Shown here: positions 39,581 through 46,309 of the stretch, piece after piece
How the letters are laid out: each line of letters opens with the position of its first letter
How positions within the stretch are numbered: position 1 is the stretch's first letter
DNA from: Candidatus Haliotispira prima
Lineage (GTDB): Bacteria; Spirochaetota; Spirochaetia; SP-2023
DNA length: 64,000 bases
Direction of reading: 5' to 3'
Assembly: GCA_029867005.1 (NCBI GenBank)
Contig: CP123443.1
Coordinates: forward strand, 1-64,000
Notes under the pieces: generated by a model
Database searches by the model: none
What the model was told of the DNA's origin: nothing
What the model saw: only the letters and a program-made list of their open reading frames with translations
Made by a program: the position numbers and the translations under genes

Positions 39581-39630
39581 CGCATTGTTATGTAGAGGCA
39601 CGTCAATATGTGTCTCTACATAACAATGCG
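39581..39630. repeat. Hairpin palindrome after B6
   Basis: Arms 39581-39603 and 39608-39630 with about two mismatches; same GCATTGTTATGTAGAG flank type as after B1 and B4. Confidence 0.75.
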
Positions 39631-39668
39631 CTGCGCTCACCTGTTTGCTCCTCCGGTCACAGCCTCCC

Positions 39669-39697
39669 TTGCCAAACAACACAGAGAAAGCTACAAT
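39669..39697 (+). promoter_or_regulatory. Sigma70-like promoter of B7
   Basis: TTGCCA (39669-39674), 17-bp spacer, TACAAT (39692-39697). Confidence 0.7.
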
Positions 39698-39734
39698 AGG
39701 CACCTGGCCCAATCTAATTCCAAGGAGTTTTCTC

Positions 39735-40917
39735 ATGCAACATCTTGACAAACTTGACCAAAATATGGTAAAATGGTACAATATCCAATATCCAATATCC
39801 AATATCCAATATCCAATTCTTTGATGAATGGAATATTCGACAATATTATTACTTTTTATCCAAAAAATTATTTTCCTTATCCCTTTTTTCCTGTTTTTTT
39901 ATCTCTCTTTTTCTCTTCTTATTTTTAGGGGCCTGTTCTGACCCTCCGGGCAGTAATGATCCGCCCGCGTCCAAGACAACCTTTACCCTCACTTTTAATT
40001 CCGAAGGTGGCACAGAGGTAGCTTCACAAACGATAACAAGCGGTAAAAAATCAGAAAAACCCACAGATCCAACCAAGACAAACCTTATTTTTGGCGGATG
40101 GTACAAAGAACAAACTTTGACCACCCTGTTTAACTTTACTCAGGAGACAATTACCGGGGACCTGACCCTGTATGCCAAGTGGGAAGCAAAAGACTTCAGC
40201 CCAAGTATCTCGTGGTGGGGAATCCGGGCTGTAGAACTGCAAATCAGCACCAACGAAAGTGCCGCTGTGGCCTTTATCGTGCGGGCCGCAAGCGAAGCGG
40301 CCCCGGCCTATGCAGATATTGAAACAAACATCGCCCTGCAAAGCCGCTCAATAACTTCAGGCACGCATTACTTTTATACCGCCATGCACCACGGCAGCAA
40401 CCAGAATCTTTCCGCCAATATCACCGCCGCCGCAGCGGGGGACTACCTGACAGCAGGCACGGCGTACAAGGCCTACGTGTTCCAAGACAAGAAATTGGTG
40501 AAGACCCTCGATTTTAGCACGTTGGCCGTGCCGGCCGCCGCCGACTGGGACGAAACCAAAGATTTTATTGATGGGACATTTCCTTATCGAGCAGATACCT
40601 ATCAGATTGATGTCCAAGAGGGAACAGTTCTGCTATTGCCTGTATACTGGAAAGAGCTGATTAATCAAGGAATACTTGTCATTAGAGCTGACTCTGTCTT
40701 AGTTGCTAGCTGTGCAAGTCCCTCTGCGGGTGGTGCTTGTCTTCCCAACGCCGGCTATGCTCTGCGGCAGGGTTTTGAACACACAACTGTTGCAGCAGGC
40801 ACATATCTCCGTCTCGATTTTGGCATTCAACAGCTTACTGCTGTCAGTGAAGGGTCCTGGACCTTTAGAGAGAGTGCAGTTGGCCGAAACCGATACGTGA
40901 CGTTGAATATGCATTAG
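39735..40917 (+). CDS. Phase-variable lipoprotein paralog B7 with an InlB-type repeat insertion, out of frame (OFF)
   Basis: ATG 39735, leader MQHLDKLDQNMVKW, five AATATCC units; four or seven would give 391 residues, about 60 more than its relatives. After lipobox LGAC and SDPPGSNDPPASK, the usual acidic tether is replaced by about 65 residues matching a Listeria-Bacteroides (InlB B-type) repeat: TFTLTFNSEGGTEVASQTI, KPTDPTKTNLIFGGWYKE, TLYAKWEAK. The B core then resumes (SISWWGIRAVELQIST) with CASPSAGGAC and ends VTLNMH. InlB-type repeats are small beta-grasp modules common in surface proteins of anaerobes. The clean swap suggests domain shuffling at the lipoprotein tether. Confidence 0.82.
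39780..39814 (+). repeat. AATATCC tract of B7, 5 units
   Basis: Five perfect units. ON counts would be 4 or 7. Confidence 0.95.
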
Positions 40918-40928
40918 ATTGGCCGTTT

Positions 40929-40964
40929 TGTAGTAGAGACACGTTATTACGTGTCTCTACTACA
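40929..40964. repeat. Hairpin palindrome after B7
   Basis: TGTAGTAGAGACACGT (40929-40944) with its exact complement (40949-40964). Confidence 0.8.
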
Positions 40965-41037
40965 GGGCACTTCTCCGGCTACAGGGCAACTCTAATGCCA
41001 TCTGTTTGCCCCCTTGGCCTTACTCTCTATTTCTCTA

Positions 41038-41066
41038 TTGCCAAACAGCACAGAGAAAGCTACAAT
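41038..41066 (+). promoter_or_regulatory. Sigma70-like promoter of B8
   Basis: TTGCCA (41038-41043), 17-bp spacer, TACAAT (41061-41066). Confidence 0.7.
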
Positions 41067-41103
41067 AGGCACCTGACCCAATCTAATTCCAAGGAGTTTT
41101 CTC

Positions 41104-42118
41104 ATGCAACATCTTGACAAACTTGACCGAAATACGGTAAAATGGTACAATATCCAATATCCAATATCCAATATCCAATATCCAATTCTTTGATGAATGG
41201 AATATTCGACAATATTATTACTTTTTATCCAAAAAATTATTTTCCTTATCCCTTTTTTCCTGCTTTTTTATCTCTCTTTTTCTCCTCTTATTTTTAGGAG
41301 CCTGTTCCGACCCTCCGGGCAGCAGTAATCCGGGCCCGGGCACTGGTGACCCCGACCCCGAAGAACAAACTTTCACCCCAAGCATCTCATGGCAGGGAAT
41401 CCGGGCTGTAGAACTGCAAATCAACACCAGTGAAAGTGCCGCTGTGGCCTTTATCGTAAGGGTCGCAAGCGAGGCGGCCCCGGCCTATGCAGATATTGAA
41501 ACAAACATCGCCCTGCAAAGCCGCTCAATAACTTCAGGCACGCATTACTTTTATACCGCCATGCACTCCGGTAGCAACCAGGCCCTTTCCGCCAATATCA
41601 CCGCCGCCGCAGCGGGGGACTACCTCACAGCGGGGACGGCGTACAAGGCCTACGTGTTCCAAGACAAGAAATTGGTGAAGACCCTCGATTTTAGCACGTT
41701 GGCCGTGCCCGCCGCAGCGGACTGGGACAAAACCAAGCTGTTTATTGACGGGACATTTCCCTACCGAGCAGATATCTATCAAATTGATGTCCAAGAGGGA
41801 ACAGTTCTGCTCTTGCCCGTCTACTGGAAAGAGTTGATTAGTTATGGAATCAATGCTACCAGATCTGACACTGGCCTCGTTGCTAACTGTCAGTCGCCCT
41901 CTGCGGGCGGTGGTTGCATCGTTAACATTTCCGGCTATGGTTTGGAGCTGGGTTTTGAACACAGAACTATTGCCGCAGATACATACGTGCGTCTTGACTT
42001 TGGCATCCAACGGCTTGCTACTATTGATGTTGTTGCTTCGAATGCTGTTGATAATGGGCTATGGACATTCAGAGATGGTGCCGATCAAGCCAGGGTGGTG
42101 ACGTTGAATATGCATTAG
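41104..42118 (+). CDS. Phase-variable lipoprotein paralog B8, out of frame (OFF)
   Basis: ATG 41104, leader MQHLDKLDRNTVKW, five AATATCC units; four or seven would give 335 residues. Lipobox LGAC and the long tether SDPPGSSNPGPGTGDPDPEE are shared with B2, B3 and B9. Core: RVASEAAPAYADIETNIAL, HYFYTAMHSGSNQALSAN, DKTKLFIDGTFPY. The variable end CQSPSAGGGC, GYGLELGFEHRTIAADTYVRL, TIDVVASNAVDN is closest to B2 and ends VTLNMH. Confidence 0.8.
41149..41183 (+). repeat. AATATCC tract of B8, 5 units
   Basis: Five perfect units. ON counts would be 4 or 7. Confidence 0.95.
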
Positions 42119-42129
42119 ATTGGCCGTTT

Positions 42130-42165
42130 TGTAGTAGAGACACGTTATTACGTGTCTCTACTACA
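42130..42165. repeat. Hairpin palindrome after B8
   Basis: Exact 16-nt arms (42130-42145 and 42150-42165), identical in sequence to those after B7. Confidence 0.8.
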
Positions 42166-42238
42166 GGGCACCTCTCCGGCTACAGGGCACTTCTAATGCC
42201 ATCTGTTTGCCCCCTTGGCCTTACCCTCTATTCCTCCC

Positions 42239-42267
42239 TTGCCAAACAACACAGAGAAAGCTACAAT
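42239..42267 (+). promoter_or_regulatory. Sigma70-like promoter of B9
   Basis: TTGCCA (42239-42244), 17-bp spacer, TACAAT (42262-42267). Confidence 0.7.
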
Positions 42268-42304
42268 AGGCACCTGACCCAATCTAATTCCAAGGAGTTT
42301 TCTC

Positions 42305-43310
42305 ATGAGAGATCTTGACAAACTTGACCGAAATACGGTAAAATGGTACAATATCCAATATCCAATATCCAATATCCAATATCCAATTCTTTGATGAACA
42401 GAATATTCGACAATATTATTACTTTTTATCCAAAAAATTATTTTCCTTATCCCTTTTTTCCTGTTTTTTTATCTCTCTTTTTCTCCTCTTATTTTTAGGA
42501 GCTTGTTCCGACCCTCCGGGCAGCAGTAATCCGGGCCCGGGGACTGGTGACCCCGACCCCGAAGAACAAACTTTCACCCCAAGCATCTCATGGCAGGGAA
42601 TCCGCGCTGTAGAACTGCAAATTAACACCAAAGAAAGTGTGGCTGTGGCCTTTATTGTGCGGGCCGCAAGCGAAGCGGCCCCGGCCTATGCGGACGTAGA
42701 GACCAATATAGCCCTGCAAAGCCGCTCAATAACTTCAGGCACGCATTATTTTTATACCGCGATGCACCACGGCAGCAATCAGAATCTTTCCGGCAATATA
42801 GGAGCAATAGTTACGGGGGACTACCTCACAGAGGGCACGGCGTACAAGGTATATGTTTTCCAAGACAAGAAATTGGTGAAGACCCTCGACTTTCGCACTT
42901 TGGCCCTGCCCGCCGCAGCGGACTGGGACGGAATTAAGCCGTTTATTGACGGGACATTTCCCTACCGGGCGGATACCTATCAGATTGATATCCAAGAGGG
43001 AAGGGCTCTGCTCTTGCCTGTATACATGAAAGAATTGCTTGATGTCCAGGGAATACAGGTCATTAGACCTGACGGTTTCATCGTTATGACCTGTCAGTTG
43101 CCCTCCGCCGGTGGTGCTTGTCTTCGTAGTGTCTCCGGCTATACGATGCGGCAGAATTTTGAACATACAACTGTTGCCGCAGATACATATGTGCGGCTCG
43201 ACTTCGGTATCCGGCAGCTTACTGCTGCTGATGCTGTCAGTGAAGGGCTATGGACCTTCAAAGAGAGTGCAGCCAGCCGAAACCGGTTTGTGACGTTGAA
43301 TGTGCATTAG
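42305..43310 (+). CDS. Phase-variable lipoprotein paralog B9, out of frame (OFF)
   Basis: ATG 42305, leader MRDLDKLDRNTVKW, five AATATCC units; four or seven would give 332 residues. Lipobox LGAC, tether as in B8. The core is changed in one block (NLSGNIGAIVTGDYLTEGTA where others have NLSANITAAAAGDYLTAGTA). The variable part YMKELLDVQGIQVIRPDG, CQLPSAGGAC, YTMRQNFEHTTVAADTY is nearly that of B3. It is the last copy, ends VTLNVH, and converges on tyrS. Confidence 0.8.
42350..42384 (+). repeat. AATATCC tract of B9, 5 units
   Basis: Five perfect units. ON counts would be 4 or 7. Confidence 0.95.
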
Positions 43311-43312
43311 AT

Positions 43313-43344
43313 TTGCAGAGACACGTTCCTACGTGTCTCTGCAA
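43313..43344. terminator. Hairpin between B9 and tyrS
   Basis: TTGCAGAGACACGT (43313-43326) and its complement (43331-43344). It lies between convergent genes and may end transcription from both sides. Confidence 0.55.
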
Positions 43345-43366
43345 CACGGCTCAATCGGAGCCTTGC

Positions 43367-44668
43367 CTACATTACGGAAAAACGGAAGAAACGCTTCTTG
43401 CCTGCCTTTAGCAGCAAGCGGCCATCTTCCAGATCCGCAGTGGTGACCTGCTGTTCAACGTTCTCGATCTTCCGGCCGTTGAGTCCGGCACCCCCCCCCT
43501 GAATCAGACGGCGTGCCTCGTTGCGCGAAGCGCAGAGTCCGGCTTCAACATAGAGGCTGACGAGCTCAATGCCCGCGTCCAGTCTGGCAGCTTCCAGTTC
43601 GGTACCCGGCATATTGGAGATGGAGGCGGCCGGGCTACCGCCAAAACTCGTTTTGGCGGTAGCCAGAGCCTGATCCGCGGCCATTTGGCCGTGGATGGTT
43701 CGGCACATTTCGTAAGCCAGTACTTCCTTGGCCTTGTTCAGAGCGGCACCGCTCTCGCGGCACAACTCGGCAATCTCCGCCAGTGGCAGGAAGCTGAACA
43801 ACAACAAAAATTTCTTCACATCCTGGTCCGTGCAGTTGCGCCAGTACTGGAAAAAATCAAACGGTGAAGTCAGCTTCGAGTCAATAAAGACAGCTCCCTG
43901 CTCCGTCTTGCCCATTTTTTTGCCATTGGAAGTTGTCACCAAGGGTACGGTCAGAGCTTTGGGCAGCAAGTCTTCCACCACTTCCTCCGATTCGTTTGGC
44001 AGACGGCCTTCTTCTCCATCTTGGAGGAAACTGTAGCGGCGGATCAAATCTATGCCGGAAACCATGTTGCCCCACTGGTCATCGCCGCCAATCTGTAGCA
44101 GGCAGCCATATTGCTGAAACAGTTTCAAATAGTCGTAGGATTGCAAGAGCTGGTAGTTGAATTCGATAAATGAAAGCCCACGCTCCAATCGTTGCTTGCA
44201 GCTCTCAAAGCTGAGCATGCGGTTGACCGAAAAATGGCAGCCGATATCGCGCAGAAACTCAATGTAGTTCAGGCCGTCCAGCCAGTCGGCATTGTTGAGC
44301 CAAACTGGTTGTGCATCCTCGGGACAATCGGCAAAAACCATTTCCAACTGCTTTTGGATGGCCTTGGCATTGGCATCTATATCTTCTTTGCTAAGCATTT
44401 TGCGCATTTCGGTCTTGCCCGAAGGGTCGCCAATTTTGGCGGTACCTGAACCGACCAGCATCAGCGGGCGGTGCCCGGACAGGGCCAGACGTTTGGCCAA
44501 CAGTACAGGCAGCAAATGGCCGCAATGCAGCGAAGGCGCGGTCGGGTCAATGCCCAGGTAAAACGGCAGAGAACCGCGTTCCAGACGTTTGGTCAGGGCC
44601 GGCAGATTACTGCATTGTTGTATCAGGCCGCGCTGTTGTAATTCATCTGTTAATTCTGTGGCACTCAT
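43367..44668 (-). CDS. tyrS: Tyrosyl-tRNA synthetase
   Basis: 433 residues from ATG 44668 (MSATELTDELQQRGLIQQC). Class I motifs are FYLGIDPTAPSLHCGHLLP (HIGH-like HCGH, residues 48-51), GDPSGKTEMR, YDYLKLFQQYGCLLQIGGDDQWGNM, and NGKKMGKTEQGAVFID (KMSKS-like). A C-terminal S4-like RNA-binding domain (ARRLIQGGGAGLNGRKIEN) completes the bacterial TyrRS layout. It charges tRNA-Tyr in the cytoplasm. No T-box leader is visible upstream. Confidence 0.96.
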   Translation of the reverse strand: MSATELTDELQQRGLIQQCSNLPALTKRLERGSLPFYLGIDPTAPSLHCGHLLPVLLAKRLALSGHRPLMLVGSGTAKIGDPSGKTEMRKMLSKEDIDANAKAIQKQLEMVFADCPEDAQPVWLNNADWLDGLNYIEFLRDIGCHFSVNRMLSFESCKQRLERGLSFIEFNYQLLQSYDYLKLFQQYGCLLQIGGDDQWGNMVSGIDLIRRYSFLQDGEEGRLPNESEEVVEDLLPKALTVPLVTTSNGKKMGKTEQGAVFIDSKLTSPFDFFQYWRNCTDQDVKKFLLLFSFLPLAEIAELCRESGAALNKAKEVLAYEMCRTIHGQMAADQALATAKTSFGGSPAASISNMPGTELEAARLDAGIELVSLYVEAGLCASRNEARRLIQGGGAGLNGRKIENVEQQVTTADLEDGRLLLKAGKKRFFRFSVM

Positions 44669-44784
44669 ATTGTATTCCAATTTTATTTTAACCGATTTTG
44701 CCGATTTTGATTTTTGTCCAAGGTAAGCATGTCAAGCGTAAGCATAGCAAACGTAAGCATATGAAACCCAAGCTTGGCCTTGGC

Positions 44785-45729
44785 CTAGGCACTTTTCCCG
44801 GCTGTTCCGGCTTCTTTGCGGGCTCTTTTGCCGGCCCGAACTTCTGTCAGCACAATGGAAGCCGCCCCCAGCAGCAGTAGCAGCAAGGCCGGTATTAAAG
44901 AACTGTTCCACTCGGGCAAAGCATACTGATAGCCCACCACTTTCTGCTTCTCCCCGAAACTTTGGAAAATCTCTTCTTTCCAAGGCCACAAGCTGCGCAG
45001 GGAACCGAAGATAAAGCCGCACAATAAGGCGATGGTCAGGCTGTGGTATTTTTTTAGCAGGCAGTCCAGAACCCGGCTGAAAGCGAGCAGACCCAACACA
45101 GTCCCAATCAAAAATGGGGCGAGGATGTCAAAGCGCAGCCCGCCCACACCCTCCAGCATGATCAACCGGTAATTGCCCAGCAGGATCAGGACATAGGAGC
45201 CGGAAAGGCCCGGCAGCATCATGCTGCAAATGGCAATGACACCGCAGAAAAGCAGGTACCAAACGGCGGAGTTGGCATCGGCAATCGGCAGTGCGCTTAC
45301 CCCAATGGCAATAGCCCCGCCCAGCAGCAGGGCCACCAGCTCCGGAAAAGTCCGGCGGGAAATCCTTTTGGCGACGAAGTACACGGAAGTCAGCACCAAG
45401 CCGAAGAAAAAGGCCCAAGTGTAGACGCGATAATGGTCAAGCAAAAATTCGAGCAATCGGGCCAGCAGAATATTGCCCACAATCAAGCCGCTAAATATGG
45501 CCAGCAAAAAAATAAAATCGATGCGCAGCGCAAATTCGCGGAAACGGCCCCGCAGTAACAGCCGGACAGCCTGTAGGTCAATGGATTTGATACTTTGGAT
45601 CAACCGCTCAAACACGCCGCACAGCAAGGCTATGGTACCACCCGAAAGGCCCGGTACGACATTGGCTGCGCCAATGGCAACGCCTTTGATGCTGTTGCCA
45701 AAGAATTGGAATGCCTGGTTGTCAGCCAT
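44785..45729 (-). CDS. DUF368 membrane protein, polyprenyl-phosphate translocase family
   Basis: 314 residues from ATG 45729, chosen because GGAGGAGC lies about 10 nt upstream on the minus strand. The two DUF368 signature repeats are clear: GAANVVPGLSGGTIALLCG (residues 21-39) and MMLPGLSGSYVLILLGNY (about 167-184). About eight membrane helices are present. From family knowledge, DUF368 proteins (PopT) act alongside DedA proteins in flipping undecaprenyl phosphate back across the inner membrane for reuse in cell-wall synthesis. The tail is basic (GKRARKEAGTAGKSA). It lies just upstream of tyrS on the same strand. Confidence 0.85.
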   Translation of the reverse strand: MADNQAFQFFGNSIKGVAIGAANVVPGLSGGTIALLCGVFERLIQSIKSIDLQAVRLLLRGRFREFALRIDFIFLLAIFSGLIVGNILLARLLEFLLDHYRVYTWAFFFGLVLTSVYFVAKRISRRTFPELVALLLGGAIAIGVSALPIADANSAVWYLLFCGVIAICSMMLPGLSGSYVLILLGNYRLIMLEGVGGLRFDILAPFLIGTVLGLLAFSRVLDCLLKKYHSLTIALLCGFIFGSLRSLWPWKEEIFQSFGEKQKVVGYQYALPEWNSSLIPALLLLLLGAASIVLTEVRAGKRARKEAGTAGKSA

Positions 45730-46309
45730 AATGATGATGCTCCTCCTGATATACCCTGCTTGCGTTTCCGGCTCACAGAGCCACCAAAATTTGCGGCATC
45801 TTACAAATTTCATCCGTAAAAGTCCACGATTGTCGTTCTGCAAGGAACACCGTTTAGGTTTTGATTTTGGGTTGCGGCTCAAAAAAAATTCGCTCCGGCC
45901 AAACACACCCTAACTTGGACAAGATCGTGCCTTTTGCCGGCCATTGGACAGCACTTGGGTAATCCGCTGCGCTAATCATTTTAAATAAAGGGTTTGAGTA
46001 ATCTCCGGGCCATTTCGGAGCAGTTTGATTCTGTGGCCAGGCCGAATTTGGCACGCAAAAAATTGAGAGGAATTAGACCTTTGTACAGCCTCTTAAACCG
46101 GAATAGTAAAATTTCTCTTGCCAAATTCCGATTTTCCGGGATAAATAGAACAAACCTGCTGGAATGGACAAAGGGAAAGGGTGGGAAGATCTTCCCCGGG
46201 CCATTTTCAAGGTTTCGTTTCAAGGTTCGGTCTCAGGGAAGATACTGAGGGCGAACAAGGACAAAAAAATAACAAAGAAGCGAAGACAGCGGAAAAGAGA
46301 AGGACGCTT

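Noticed and set aside
33102..39802. Long minus-strand frames across array B containing DIGYWIL and HYGGK-like text
   Set aside because: They are shadows of the B genes and of the reverse complement of the heptanucleotide tract.
6117..42384. AATATCC arrays as CRISPR or VNTR minisatellites without function
   Set aside because: There are no spacers between units, every tract sits at the same place between leader and signal peptide, and the copies are tied to promoters and ribosome-binding sites.
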